A stretch of DNA of 64,000 nucleotides from Alphaproteobacteria bacterium (GCA_025359785.1 JANYET010000050.1:186001-250000); one strand, 5' to 3'. Shown: positions 15,382-24,396, counted from the first letter of the stretch. The notes: generated by a model from the letters alone, not told the origin. A program made the numbers and translations.

Positions 15382-17271
15382 CTAGCGCTGCATCGCCTTC
15401 AGGCGGTTGGTCTCGGCCTCGAAGGCGTCGATCTCCAGCTTGCGGGCCGCGTGGCTCTTGTCCTGCTGCAGGGCCGCGATCTCGGCCTTGGCCGCCGCCA
15501 ACGCCTGCGCCAGCCCGGCCAGCTGCGCTTGCGCGCCCTGCCCGTCCGCCGACCCGGCCTTGGCCTGCGCCGGCAGCATGGCCCGCAGCCGCTGCGCCAC
15601 CTCGTCGGCGCCCGGCCAATCGAGGTTCTTGGCCAGCAGGTCACCGATCACCGGGGCGGCGGCCGGATAGGCGCGGATCAGCTCGATCATCTGGTTCGCC
15701 GCCTCCTCCCGGCGGCTGGTGAAGCTGGGGCCGGCCTGCACGGTCAGGTCATAGCGGCCCACCGTCAGGTCGTAGATCTTCTCCACCGCGGCCAATTCGG
15801 CGTTGGGCTGCCCCGGTGTGGCGGCCGGCGCCGGCGAATTGACGTTGACCGCCCGGGCCTGCCCGTCGGCGCCAAGCACCCGGATCACCCGCGGTGTCGA
15901 ATAGACCTTCGGGATCAGGTCCAGCAGGATTCGACCGGAGTGACGCATCGCCCGGTTCAGGTTGTCGATGTAGTGGAAGGTCGAGACATCGCCTTCCCGC
16001 TGTCGCGCCATGATCGCCCGGCCCGACGTCTCGTTCGATCGCGCGCCGAGGCTCGCATCGTAGAGGCCCATGATCGCCTTCATGTCGTCGCTGGCGTTCA
16101 ACGCCTCCTGCAGCGCGCCGGCCGGGGCGCCGGTGAACGGCTGACGCATCGGCGGCTCGGGGCCATCGTATTCGATATAGGCGTGGGTCTGGACATTGGC
16201 CGTCGCCCACTTCGCCGAGTCCGTCTCGAAGGCGCCCCTGCGCCCGATGAACGGCGTCTTGGGCGCCAGCGCCACCAGCTCGGTCGACGTTGTGCGCCAA
16301 TAGTTGAACATCCGCTGCGGGTCCTTGGCGTCGCGCACCAGGCTGCGCAGCCGCCGGCGGCCGTCGATGTGCAACTCCTCGCCATAGACCGGCACGATCG
16401 GGATGAACCGCCCGGCCCACTCGACCGTCTCCAGCACCTCCGCGCCGGTCAGGATTCGCTGCGTCACCTTGTGGCTCGCCACGCTCCGCGGCCGACCCAC
16501 CACGCTCACGCCCAGGGCGTCGAACATCGCCTTCTGCGCCTCATAGACGCCCACCTCGACCACCTGGCCGTCAGACAGCGCCAGGATGCTCCGGCTGACG
16601 GCCTCGCGCCGCCAGTGCTCGGCCACCATCACCCGATCGCCCTCGAGCCAGGGATCGCTCAGCGAGGCATAGGCGGCGGCCGACCAGTCGACAGCGTCAG
16701 CCCCCTTCCAGCGCGCCTCGAAGGCCGCCTTGGGCAGCGTGTCCACCACGAAGGCCGAGTTCCAGTCGGAACTGTCCGCCGCGGTCCCCTCCGGATCGCC
16801 ATAGATCGAGAACGGATTGGCGACCCGCTCCACCGCCAGGTCCTGGTCGAAGGTGTCGTCCCCGGCATAGCGGGTGTTGATCCGGAAATAGCCGAACCCA
16901 CAGGTCACCGCGAAGTCGAGCGCGGTGTCATAGGCGACTTCGGCGTCCGAGTTCTGTTCGATGTGCCGGATCAGCCCGTTGAACACCTCGGCTGTCGCCG
17001 GGTCCGCGCCGCTGTCCACCGGGTGGACCACCATCCCGGGCTTGTTCTGCCGCGCGTCGTTGACCACCTGGCGGATGAACGCCGGCAGCCGGTTGAGGGT
17101 CAGGCACGGCCGCCCGTCCAGGTCGCGCTCGCGCTTGATCTGCGCCGGCCACTGTTCGCCCAGCCGGGCGAACCGCAGGTCGTCCAGCGCCTCGCGCCGG
17201 TTCTCCGCCTCGGCGTCCGCCGCCCGCTCGAACGCCTCGCGGGCCTCTTTGATGATCTCGTCGTCGGACAA
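15382..17271 (-). CDS. Portal protein, P22 gp1-like
   Basis: 629 residues from TTG 17271, preceded by GAGAGG. Recognisable portal segments are the N-terminal LRFARLGEQWPAQIKRERDL with GRPCLTLNRLPAFIRQVVND, then QNSDAEVAYDTALDFAVTCG followed by FGYFRINTRY, VANPFSIYGDPEGTAADSSD and PFIGRRGAFETDSAKWATAN. The C-terminus has a long coiled helix (LAQALAAAKAEIAALQQDKS) like the P22 barrel. Portal rings form the DNA entry/exit vertex. It is the first gene downstream of the LexA-box promoter at 17431-17474, separated by a leader of roughly 150 bases. Confidence 0.92.
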   Translation of the reverse strand: MSDDEIIKEAREAFERAADAEAENRREALDDLRFARLGEQWPAQIKRERDLDGRPCLTLNRLPAFIRQVVNDARQNKPGMVVHPVDSGADPATAEVFNGLIRHIEQNSDAEVAYDTALDFAVTCGFGYFRINTRYAGDDTFDQDLAVERVANPFSIYGDPEGTAADSSDWNSAFVVDTLPKAAFEARWKGADAVDWSAAAYASLSDPWLEGDRVMVAEHWRREAVSRSILALSDGQVVEVGVYEAQKAMFDALGVSVVGRPRSVASHKVTQRILTGAEVLETVEWAGRFIPIVPVYGEELHIDGRRRLRSLVRDAKDPQRMFNYWRTTSTELVALAPKTPFIGRRGAFETDSAKWATANVQTHAYIEYDGPEPPMRQPFTGAPAGALQEALNASDDMKAIMGLYDASLGARSNETSGRAIMARQREGDVSTFHYIDNLNRAMRHSGRILLDLIPKVYSTPRVIRVLGADGQARAVNVNSPAPAATPGQPNAELAAVEKIYDLTVGRYDLTVQAGPSFTSRREEAANQMIELIRAYPAAAPVIGDLLAKNLDWPGADEVAQRLRAMLPAQAKAGSADGQGAQAQLAGLAQALAAAKAEIAALQQDKSHAARKLEIDAFEAETNRLKAMQR

Positions 17272-17430
17272 GGCGGCCTCTCAAATGCAAAACGCCCGCG
17301 CGAGCGAGCCCGGCGGGTTGGGGTGGAACGGCGGCCCCGTTCAGGGGTCGCAAACAGAGAGAACAAGGTCTCGGCGCGACGCCCGGCCGCTCATTGCGTC
17401 GCTGCGGGCGCGCCAATCAACGCTGGCAAA

Positions 17431-17474
17431 ACTCTACCAAAAACGCGCGTCGCCGTCAAGAACAAAATAAGAAC
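17431..17474 (-). promoter_or_regulatory. LexA-box (SOS) promoter in front of the portal-scaffold-coat genes
   Basis: On the minus strand: GTTCTTATTTTGTTC (17474-17460), a perfect alphaproteobacterial LexA box (GTTC-N7-GTTC); TTGACG (-35, 17459-17454); a 17-base spacer; TAGAGT (-10, 17436-17431). LexA bound here would touch the -35 and block the polymerase. Predicted transcription starts near 17424 and runs into the portal gene. The module is repeated at 24910-24953. Confidence 0.85.
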
Positions 17475-17486
17475 ATTTTAAAGGTC

Positions 17487-19229
17487 TCAGGCCGCCGCCG
17501 CGTCGCGCCCCAACGCCGCGTCCACCGCCTGCAACGCCGCATAGAGCGCGGCGGCTTCGATGGGCTTGGCCACGTGGCCGTCCATGCCGGCGGCGATGTA
17601 GTCGGCGACCTGGTGGGCCATGGCGTTGGCGGTCAGCGCGATGATCGGCGTGCGCGCCCGGCCGCTCACCATCTCGGCTGCGCGGATCGCGCGCGTCGCG
17701 GTGGGCCCGTCCATCACCGGCATCTGCACATCCATCAGGATCAGGTCCCAGGGCTCGGCCGCCCAGGCCGCCACGGCGGCCTGGCCATCGTCGACCACCA
17801 CGGGCTCCACGCCCACCTGCGCCAGCAGGGTGCGCAGCACCAGCTGGTTGATCGCATTGTCCTCGGCGGCCAGCACTCGCATCGGCCGGGCGCCGAAGGC
17901 CGTGGACGGAGGCTTCGCCGCGGCCGGCGCGAGGACCTCACCCACCCACATCAGCGGCAAGGTCACCGTGAAGGTCGAGCCCGCGCCCGGCGTGCTTTCG
18001 GCCCCGATCGCGCCGCCCATCAGCTCGGCGAGCTCGCGGCAGATCGACAGGCCAAGGCCCGCGCCGCCATAGCGCCGGGTCGTCGACGCATCGGCCTGCT
18101 CGAACTTGCCGAACAGTCGCGCCAGTACGCCGGGCTCGATGCCCACGCCGGTGTCGCGCACCGTGATCCGCGCCGCCTCGCCCTCGCGCGCCAGCGCCAC
18201 GGTGATCTCGCCGGCCTCGGTGAACTTCAGCGCATTGGAAATCAGGTTGTGGAGGATCTGGCGCACCCGCGTGGGATCGCCGCGCCAGGCGCCGGCCACG
18301 CCCTCGCCGAGCGCCAGCGTCACCGCCACGCCCTTGGCCTCGGCCAGCGGGCTGAACGTCTGCCGCGCCCCGGCCGCCAGCGCCGCCAGATCGAAGTCGA
18401 TGCTCTCCAGTTCGAGCTTTCCCGCCTCCACCCGGCTCAGGTCCAGGATGTCATTCAGGATCGCCAGCAGCCCCTCGCCGCTCTCGCGGATCACCTCGAC
18501 CTGGGCCAGCACATGGCCCGGCAGCCGGGTCTCCATCGAGATCGCCTGAGCCATGCCCAGCACCCCGTTCAGCGGCGTGCGGATCTCATGGCTCATGGTC
18601 GCCAGGAACGCGCTCTTGGCCCGGCTCGCCATCTCCGCCTCGTCCTTGGCCCGCTGCATCGAGGCATTGGCCGCCATCAGCTCGCGAGCCTCCTTCAACG
18701 TGATCCAGATCGACACCACCGCATGGCCCACCACCACCAACAGCGTCGCCTCCACCATCAGTTGGTCGATCCCGTGGTAGTGCGCGACGATCAGCGGCGT
18801 CAGCACCGGCAGCGCCAGCCCCGACAGCGCCGGGATCAGCGCCCCCATCGAGCGGCCATGGTGGGTCTCGACATAAAGCAGGTGGCCAGCGAAGAAGGCC
18901 GCGCCCGCGATCTGGCAGGCGGGATTGTCCGAGGTCCACAGGATCGCGCCCGCCGCGCTCCAGGCCGGGATCGCCGCGCAATAGGTGGCGAAACAGGCCC
19001 AGGCCAGACGCCGGCTGACCGGCAGACCGCGCGCCATCGGCCGCGTCGTCAGGCACATGGGAACTTCCAGCGCCAGCACGCAGACCAGCCACGCCGTGGC
19101 CACCGTCCAGCCGACCGACAGCCCCAGCAGCAGCCAGAGCACCGCGCCCACGATCACCCGCACCGGCGAGAACAGAAAGCTCCTCGCGCCGGCCGCCGTG
19201 AACCGCTCGTCGAACCAGCCGCTGTTCAT
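17487..19229 (-). CDS. Hybrid sensor histidine kinase located inside the packaging module
   Basis: 580 residues from ATG 19229 (a GTG eight codons upstream is less likely). The N-terminal 180 residues are several hydrophobic spans with no periplasmic sensor domain. A HisKA domain follows (AFLATMSHEIRTPLNGVLGM, phospho-His about residue 214), then HATPase_c with N box NLISNALKF, DTGVGI and GGAGLGLSI. A receiver ends the protein (VLAAEDNAINQ, phospho-Asp in LILMDVQMPVMDG about residue 500). There is no Hpt domain, so output would need a host phosphotransferase such as ChpT (inference). It starts 72 bases after the terL stop and ends 12 bases before the LexA box. I know of no podovirus in which a kinase separates terminase from portal. 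Confidence 0.9.
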   Translation of the reverse strand: MNSGWFDERFTAAGARSFLFSPVRVIVGAVLWLLLGLSVGWTVATAWLVCVLALEVPMCLTTRPMARGLPVSRRLAWACFATYCAAIPAWSAAGAILWTSDNPACQIAGAAFFAGHLLYVETHHGRSMGALIPALSGLALPVLTPLIVAHYHGIDQLMVEATLLVVVGHAVVSIWITLKEARELMAANASMQRAKDEAEMASRAKSAFLATMSHEIRTPLNGVLGMAQAISMETRLPGHVLAQVEVIRESGEGLLAILNDILDLSRVEAGKLELESIDFDLAALAAGARQTFSPLAEAKGVAVTLALGEGVAGAWRGDPTRVRQILHNLISNALKFTEAGEITVALAREGEAARITVRDTGVGIEPGVLARLFGKFEQADASTTRRYGGAGLGLSICRELAELMGGAIGAESTPGAGSTFTVTLPLMWVGEVLAPAAAKPPSTAFGARPMRVLAAEDNAINQLVLRTLLAQVGVEPVVVDDGQAAVAAWAAEPWDLILMDVQMPVMDGPTATRAIRAAEMVSGRARTPIIALTANAMAHQVADYIAAGMDGHVAKPIEAAALYAALQAVDAALGRDAAAA

Positions 19230-19301
19230 CAGCCCCCCAGACGCGACCCGCACACTGCACGTCGTTCGCCGAATGTGGGGTTAACAGCGGCTGCCTTCGC
19301 C

Positions 19302-20639
19302 TCATCCCATCCACCCCAACGGTTCCCCTCGCCCGGCCCGCGCCGCCGGCCGCACCACCGGCCCGCCGCCGCGGTTCGCGGCGAACTCGCCGAACGCATC
19401 GGCCCCGTGGCTGCTCTCGTCATGCATCGGGCCGCCATAGCTGCGGGTCGCCCGGTTCCAGCGCTTCTTGTAGCCGCGCAGACGCTCCAGGCCGCCGGCG
19501 CATTTTTCGGCGTCGAACCAGGTCAGCGGGATCATCAGGCGCCCGGCGTTGATCCGCTCCTCCGGGTCCATCGCTGCCCCCACCGCGATCGGCGAGACGC
19601 CCAGCCCGCCCAGGGTCTCGAACCGCGAACGCCCCGCCGCGCCCAGTTCGCGCACCATCACGTCATGCGGCAGGTGGTGCGTCCCATAGACGTAGGGTTT
19701 CCCCGCCAGCGCGGCCTGCACGATCGCCGGCAGCCCCTCGCCGGAGGTCTCGAAATAGTCGATGGCGCGCACCTCGCGGCCCGCCTGCTGGAAGAACCAG
19801 ACGGCGGTATAGTCGTCGATGCCCAGGTCCCAGGCGGTATCCACCTTCAGCGCCGGATCGTGGGGCACGCGCCCGATCCGCCCGGCCCGCTCCGCCTCGC
19901 CCAGCAACCCTGCGTAATAGGCGCCCGGCGCCGCGGCGTCGAAGTCCACCAGATACTCCGACGCATACCGCGCGTGGCCCTCCTCCTCGCTCCCGAACTC
20001 GGCGATCAGCTCGGCCCGCTCCCGCGCGAGCTGCTCTTGGCTGAACACATCGGTGTCCGTCGCCGGCGAGCGCAGGGTGAACCACTCGGCATCGCGCGCC
20101 CGGCTCTCGAACGCCCGCGTCGCATGCCCCCGCCCGCGCGGCGTCCACAGGAACAGCGCCCAACCGCCGTTCTCGGCGAGGATGGGTCGCAGAAAGCTCC
20201 AGGCGTCCGGCTTGGCCAGCGCCCACTCGGAAAACACCACCCCAAGGGGTGGCGAGCCCACCAGCGAATTGTAGTTGTCCGAGCCGACCACCTGCCAGGT
20301 CGAGCCCTTCTTGAGATGGATCATCATCTCGGCGTCGCGGGTTCGCGTGCGGATCGAGGGTGGGAACGCCTCGTCGATCCGCCTCTTGCCGGTATGCGGA
20401 TTCACTGCATCCCAGATCGCCTTGCGGCCCTGGCTGGCCTCCGGGAGCAGGTGCCAGTAGACGCCCGGCCGACGAAGGGCGCGGATCGCGGCCCAGTGAA
20501 GGGCAACCTCGTCTTTTCCCCAACGCCGATGTGCTACAATGTCGGCCCGCTTACCGCCTGACTCAAGGTAGCGGAGCAGCGGTTTCTGGTACTCGCGCGG
20601 CTCCCAGCCGCCGGTCAAGCCGACCTCCTCCCGGCTCAT
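19302..20639 (-). CDS. Terminase large subunit
   Basis: 445 residues. The ATPase has a Walker A variant, AHRRWGKDEVALH (residues about 36-48), and a Walker B region, PPLGVVFSEWALA, followed by the coupling motif FLWTPRGRGHATRAF. The C-terminal RNase H-like nuclease has KVDTAWDLGIDDYTAVWFFQ and ends with MHDESSHGADAFGEFA, whose aspartates are the expected metal ligands. It drives DNA into the prohead and cuts it. All motifs are present, so it looks functional. It overlaps the small subunit by 4 bases (ATGA). Headful or site-specific cutting cannot be told from the sequence. Confidence 0.92.
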   Translation of the reverse strand: MSREEVGLTGGWEPREYQKPLLRYLESGGKRADIVAHRRWGKDEVALHWAAIRALRRPGVYWHLLPEASQGRKAIWDAVNPHTGKRRIDEAFPPSIRTRTRDAEMMIHLKKGSTWQVVGSDNYNSLVGSPPLGVVFSEWALAKPDAWSFLRPILAENGGWALFLWTPRGRGHATRAFESRARDAEWFTLRSPATDTDVFSQEQLARERAELIAEFGSEEEGHARYASEYLVDFDAAAPGAYYAGLLGEAERAGRIGRVPHDPALKVDTAWDLGIDDYTAVWFFQQAGREVRAIDYFETSGEGLPAIVQAALAGKPYVYGTHHLPHDVMVRELGAAGRSRFETLGGLGVSPIAVGAAMDPEERINAGRLMIPLTWFDAEKCAGGLERLRGYKKRWNRATRSYGGPMHDESSHGADAFGEFAANRGGGPVVRPAARAGRGEPLGWMG

Positions 20640-20923
20640 GAGCGTTCCTCAAACTCACCAGCCTCTGGATCCGGCGCGTCGGTGAAACGCTTGATCACCA
20701 CTGTGAGGTCGCCGCCCGATGTCGGCTTCACCCGCGCTTTGGGCTTCGCCAGCGGCTTCGGCTTGCCGTGCCCTCGGTCGAGGACCTCGCGCGCAGCCGC
20801 TAGCTTGGCGGATTCCTGGCCAGTCCCGCCCATGATCTGGGCGAGCGTGTCGAGCGCCAACCCGCTCATGCCACGGGCCGCGGCCTTCAGCTCTTTAGCG
20901 GTCATCGCCTTGTCATCGGGCAT
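20636..20923 (-). CDS. Terminase small subunit-like protein
   Basis: 95 residues: MPDDKAMTAKELKAAARGMS, then GLALDTLAQIMGGTGQESAK and LAAAREVLDRGHGKPKPLAK. The LDtLaqIm..g.se.aklaAareVLDRghGkP segment is common in small phage proteins directly upstream of large terminases, and a basic linker follows. It would recognise the DNA to be packaged. It is shorter than most TerS proteins and lacks an evident helix-turn-helix, so site specificity may be weak. It is the right-hand gene of the cassette, with the enoyl-CoA hydratase diverging from it 95 bases away. Confidence 0.7.
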   Translation of the reverse strand: MPDDKAMTAKELKAAARGMSGLALDTLAQIMGGTGQESAKLAAAREVLDRGHGKPKPLAKPKARVKPTSGGDLTVVIKRFTDAPDPEAGEFEERS

Positions 20924-21018
20924 CCTGCAACTCCGTCTTGGAACAACGCAGCCATCGCCTATGCTGCGTGAGAGAAACCACCGAGGCGCTCAACGCGTCC
21001 GGCCAGGGGGAAACCGCC

Positions 21019-21816
21019 ATGACCAGCCTCGTCACCACCGCCGACCAGGGCCACGTCCGCACGATCACCTTGAACCGAGCGGAGAAGAAGAACGCGCTCA
21101 GCCAGTCGCTGGCCTGGGACATCATCGGCGCGGTCGACGCCGCCGCGCTGGACGACAACATCTGGGTCGTGGCGATCACCGGCTCGGGCGACGCCTTCTG
21201 CGCGGGCCTCGACCTGTCGCCCGACGCGAAACCCTACAGCCCGCAGACCGCCATGACCGCCCAGCTCGACGACATCGGCTGGGTCGGCAACTTCCTGCTG
21301 GCCATCCGCAAGCGGTGCGACAAGCCGGTGGTCGGCGGCATCAATGGCGTCGCGGTCGGCGCGGGCCTCGGCCTGGCCATGGCCACCGACGTGCGCCTGA
21401 TCGCCAGATCCGCCCGGTTGATGGCCGGCTACACCCGCATCGGCGGATCGCCGGACGCCGGCCTCACCATCACCCTGCCCCAGGCCATGGGCTACGAGAA
21501 AGCCATGCGCTTCATGATGGAAAACCGCACCCTGGTCGGCGAAGAGGCCGTCGCCTGGGGCATGGCCGGCGAGGCCGTCGACGACGCCAACTTCGCCGCC
21601 CGCCTCGAGGAATACTGCCAGTCCCTCTGCGAATGGTCGCCAATCACCCTGCGCCTCCTGAAACGCGGCATGGTCCGGTCCTACGAAAGCCCGGACCTCG
21701 AAAGCCAGCTCCGCTACGAAGTCGGCAACATCCGCAAAGCGTTCAGCAGCGAAGACGGCCAGGAAGCGCGAAGGGCCTTCCTGGAGAAGAGGAAGCCGGT
21801 GTTCCAGGGCCGGTAG
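21019..21816 (+). CDS. Enoyl-CoA hydratase/isomerase family protein
   Basis: 265 residues from ATG 21019, with AGGGGGAA just upstream. It has the crotonase fold signatures: ITLNRAEKKNALSQSLAWDI, the oxyanion-hole segment SGDAFCAGLDLSPDA, and KPVVGGINGVAVGAGLGLAM with the second oxyanion glycine. It likely hydrates or isomerises an acyl-CoA in fatty-acid or related degradation; the substrate is unknown. It begins the stretch of ordinary chromosomal genes that separates the capsid cassette from the regulatory island. Its divergent start faces the small terminase gene. Confidence 0.9.
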   Translation: MTSLVTTADQGHVRTITLNRAEKKNALSQSLAWDIIGAVDAAALDDNIWVVAITGSGDAFCAGLDLSPDAKPYSPQTAMTAQLDDIGWVGNFLLAIRKRCDKPVVGGINGVAVGAGLGLAMATDVRLIARSARLMAGYTRIGGSPDAGLTITLPQAMGYEKAMRFMMENRTLVGEEAVAWGMAGEAVDDANFAARLEEYCQSLCEWSPITLRLLKRGMVRSYESPDLESQLRYEVGNIRKAFSSEDGQEARRAFLEKRKPVFQGR

Positions 21817-21947
21817 GTCTCTCTCACGCCTGAAATCCAAATCGCGAACGGCGGCGCCATGCTCGCCCCTGCCTTGACCGGACGCTTGCCGCCCGGCTCA
21901 AGTCATCGCGACCGCGCGCCAGACGCGGACCACCAAGGGACGGGCAC

Positions 21948-23459
21948 ATGATCATCCGTACATTCATCGCCACGGTCGCGATCGCGCTGGCCCTCGCCGG
22001 CTCCGCCTCAGCCGCCGACACCGCCAAGGTCGCGCAGGGCGCCCTCCATGGCGCGACGGCGGGCACGGTCACCAGCTTCAAGAACATCCCCTTCGCCGCC
22101 CCGCCGGTTGGCGACCTGCGCTGGCGCCCGCCGCAAGCGCCCAAGACCTGGACCGGCGTCCGCGACGCCACCCTGCTCGGTCCCACGTGCTTCCAGATGC
22201 GCCAGGTCACGCCGGACGTGAAACAGTCCGAGGACTGCCTGCAGCTCAACGTCTGGACGGCGTCCGGCTTCAAGCCTGGCGGCAAGCTGCCGGTCATGGT
22301 GTTCATCCACGGCGGCTCCTTCACCGGCGGCTCCGGCATCAACGCGCTCTACGACGGGACCCACTTCGCCGAGCGCGGCGTGGTGCTGGTCACCGTCAAC
22401 TATCGCCTGGGCCGCCTGGGCTTCTTCGCCCACCCGGCGCTCACCGCCGAGCAGCCGGGCGCCCCGCTCGCCAACTACGGCATGATGGACAACCTCGCGG
22501 CGCTCAAGTGGGTGCAAGCCAACATCGCGGCCTTCGGCGGCGACCCCAAAAACGTCACGGCGTTCGGCGAAAGCGCCGGCGGCATCCTGATCAACGACCT
22601 GATGGCCAGCCCCCAGGCCAAGGGCCTGTTCGCCAAGGCGATCTCCGAATCCGGCTTCGGCCGCATCCCCGGCCTGCCGATGGCCCAGGCCGAGACGATC
22701 GGCGCGGCCTACGCCAGCGGCCTCGGCGTCACGTCCACGGGCCCCGACGCCGCCAAGGCGCTCCGCGCGCTGACCCCCGAACAGCTCTCCAAGGCCGCCG
22801 GCGCCGTCACCCCTATCGTCGACGGCAAGGTCATGCCGGAAGGCCCCGCCGCGGCCTTCGCCGCCGGGCGCGAGCTCAAGGTGCCCTACATCGCCGGCGG
22901 CAACAGCTGGGAGGCGAGCCTGTTCGCCACCGCCACCCCGCTCGACCGCGCCGGCGCCCTGAAAGACAAGCTGGTCGCCGCCTACGGTGCGCCGGCCAAC
23001 CTGCAGGCCGTGCAGTGGGACCTGTCCACCGAGTCCTCGGTGATCGAGCCCGACCGCCTGCTCGCCCGCCTGCACGTCGCGAACGGCCAGAAGGCCTTCG
23101 TCTACTACGACAGCTATATCCCGGCCTCGCAGCGCGCGACGCTGCATGGCCTCAGCCACGGGGGCGAACTGGCCTATGTGTTCGGCAACCTCCCCGACAA
23201 GGACCGCGTGCAGGGAACCCGCACCATCCCCGCCGCCACCGCCGACGACCGCAAGCTGAGCGCCGCGCTCACCGACGCCTGGGTGGCCTTCGCCAGGACC
23301 ACCGACCCCAGCACGCCCACGGCCCCCTGGCCCGCCTACACGCCCGCCACCGACACGGTCCAGGAGTTCGGCGCCGACGGCGTCCACGCCCGGCCCGCGT
23401 TCCACAAAGCCACCCTCGACCTGGTCGAACAGTTCAACGCCCAGACGGCGGGGCGTTAG
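21948..23459 (+). CDS. Secreted type-B carboxylesterase
   Basis: 503 residues with a Sec signal peptide (MIIRTFIATVAIALALAGSA-SAA). It has the type-B carboxylesterase hallmarks: FKNIPFAAPPVGDLRWRPPQ, EDCLQLNVWTAS, the oxyanion loop VFIHGGSFTGGSG, and the nucleophile elbow AFGESAGGILIN (catalytic Ser). A catalytic His is in GLSHGGELAYVFGN near the C-terminus. It is expected to hydrolyse carboxylic esters in the periplasm; the substrate is unknown. It stands alone, 131 bases after the enoyl-CoA hydratase, with no phage features. Confidence 0.92.
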   Translation: MIIRTFIATVAIALALAGSASAADTAKVAQGALHGATAGTVTSFKNIPFAAPPVGDLRWRPPQAPKTWTGVRDATLLGPTCFQMRQVTPDVKQSEDCLQLNVWTASGFKPGGKLPVMVFIHGGSFTGGSGINALYDGTHFAERGVVLVTVNYRLGRLGFFAHPALTAEQPGAPLANYGMMDNLAALKWVQANIAAFGGDPKNVTAFGESAGGILINDLMASPQAKGLFAKAISESGFGRIPGLPMAQAETIGAAYASGLGVTSTGPDAAKALRALTPEQLSKAAGAVTPIVDGKVMPEGPAAAFAAGRELKVPYIAGGNSWEASLFATATPLDRAGALKDKLVAAYGAPANLQAVQWDLSTESSVIEPDRLLARLHVANGQKAFVYYDSYIPASQRATLHGLSHGGELAYVFGNLPDKDRVQGTRTIPAATADDRKLSAALTDAWVAFARTTDPSTPTAPWPAYTPATDTVQEFGADGVHARPAFHKATLDLVEQFNAQTAGR

Positions 23460-23714
23460 GGGCTTTGCGGGGAGAACGCGATCACCCCTGCGGGGGGGTG
23501 TTGACTGAGCGCGGCAATCGTCGTCGGTGCGAGAACCCGCGCGCGCAGGCTCGCTTCGCGGAACCTTGTGCGGGCACTAACCTACCTGACTCAGTGGCCG
23601 GCAGGCCGCCTGACAACCGATTGGCTTACGTTGCCGCATTGTTCGCTTCCGTTTTCGGTTGCTGAATCGCCAATCACCATTGTGGCCAACACCAATCGGC
23701 GCCTATAAGCGGCA

Positions 23715-24146
23715 ATGGAGAGCGTGTCCGAAGAATCAATCGCGCTTCGAGAGGCGGAGTTGCGCCGCATCCTCGATGACGCGACCGCCGAGCTTGAAGA
23801 GCTTTCGGTAGTGAAGCGCTATATGGCGCGTCGCGCCCAACAGGCGCGGCCGTCTGTCGAGACCCCCACGCCAGCGCCCGTTCAGCAATCCCTGCCTCAG
23901 GTGGGGTTCACGGCTTCACGGCCAACGACGCTCACGCCCGCGATAGTCATGGCGCTAAAGAACGGCACCAACGTCTGGCTCACGGCTAGGGACCTCCAGA
24001 CGGTTGTTGGATCGCTCATAGGGCGGGCGGTCCCCATGTCCTCGATCTCCCCCAAACTGACTGACCTAAAGAACAGGGGCGTCATTGTGCGGGACGACAT
24101 GAAGGTCGCGCTCAAGGAACGCGTCCCTGAGGAGGCCATCGGCTAA
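23715..24146 (+). CDS. Hypothetical protein with helical N-terminus and winged-helix-like C-terminus
   Basis: 143 residues. The N-terminal third is an acidic helix (EESIALREAELRRILDDATA, then ELEELSVVKRYMARRAQQAR), followed by a Pro/Gln linker. The C-terminal part, TPAIVMALKNGTNVWLTARD with LQTVVGSLIGRAVPMSSISP and KLTDLKNRGVIVRDDM, has the helix-helix-strand rhythm of a winged helix (start helix, turn, recognition-like helix, then a GVI strand). Its base composition is less GC-rich than the neighbours. It opens the phage-like regulatory island and could be a small DNA-binding protein; this is inference from the pattern. Confidence 0.65.
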   Translation: MESVSEESIALREAELRRILDDATAELEELSVVKRYMARRAQQARPSVETPTPAPVQQSLPQVGFTASRPTTLTPAIVMALKNGTNVWLTARDLQTVVGSLIGRAVPMSSISPKLTDLKNRGVIVRDDMKVALKERVPEEAIG

Positions 24147-24285
24147 TGTGAGCCTAAAACGGCGAATGGCCCAACCGAAGCCGGGCCACCTGAGCCGGGG
24201 CGGAGCCCACGACGCATCTAGTTCGCACCTGATGTCCTAGTGGAATCTGCCCCGAAACGCAACCAACTTCCACAAGGACGGGGGC

Positions 24286-24396
24286 ATGACCTTCTGTGAC
24301 CACGAGCGCCGAAAGCCGCTCAAGCCGCGCCCGAAACCGCATCCGCGACCCAGGGACTTCCCGAAACCGCGCTTCGTTCCTCACCCGAGGAACTAG
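24286..24396 (+). CDS. 36-residue Pro/Arg-rich mini-ORF
   Basis: ATG 24286 has AAGGA upstream and ends at TAG 24396. The peptide starts MTFCDHERRKPLKPRPKPHP and continues RPRDFPKPRFVPHPRN. Ten prolines, four lysines and seven arginines give a net charge of about +8, with alternating basic-Pro dipeptides and a C-terminal VPHPRN. This composition is like ribosome-targeting proline-rich peptides (the apidaecin C-terminus is PPHPRL), but convergence in a short GC-rich frame is possible. It lies in an otherwise gene-poor stretch (24147-24567). Confidence 0.35.
   Translation: MTFCDHERRKPLKPRPKPHPRPRDFPKPRFVPHPRN

Larger units (their letters stand above)
3354..20923 (-). mobile_element. P22-type particle cassette (defective prophage or domesticated particle producer)
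   Basis: The region runs from the tRNA-Thr terminator to the small terminase start. Read on the minus strand it holds terS, terL, a histidine kinase, portal, scaffold, coat, decoration-like protein, adaptor, four tail/fibre proteins, a stabilisation-like protein, a GNAT-like protein, an ejection-like protein and small membrane proteins. This is the gene order of P22-like podoviruses. Three plus-strand genes (DUF2239, glycosyltransferase, methyltransferase) interrupt it. No integrase, recombinase, replication protein or lysozyme-type endolysin is present. No frame in the head genes is visibly broken, which argues against advanced decay. The boundaries are inferred from gene content, not from attachment sites. 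Confidence 0.75.

Noticed and set aside
14683..20561. Two very long plus-strand open frames (14683-17481 and 17394-20561)
   Set aside because: They are antisense to portal, scaffold, kinase and terminase, have Arg/His/Gly-rich composition typical of high-GC shadow frames, and show no family motif.
3394..20923. Interpretation as an RcGTA-type (siphovirus) gene transfer agent
   Set aside because: Coat, portal, scaffold and adaptor are P22-like, and no tape-measure or major tail protein gene is present.
20924..21018. LexA box upstream of the small terminase gene
   Set aside because: GTTC is present once in this divergent region, but the second half-site does not match GTTC at the required 7-base spacing.
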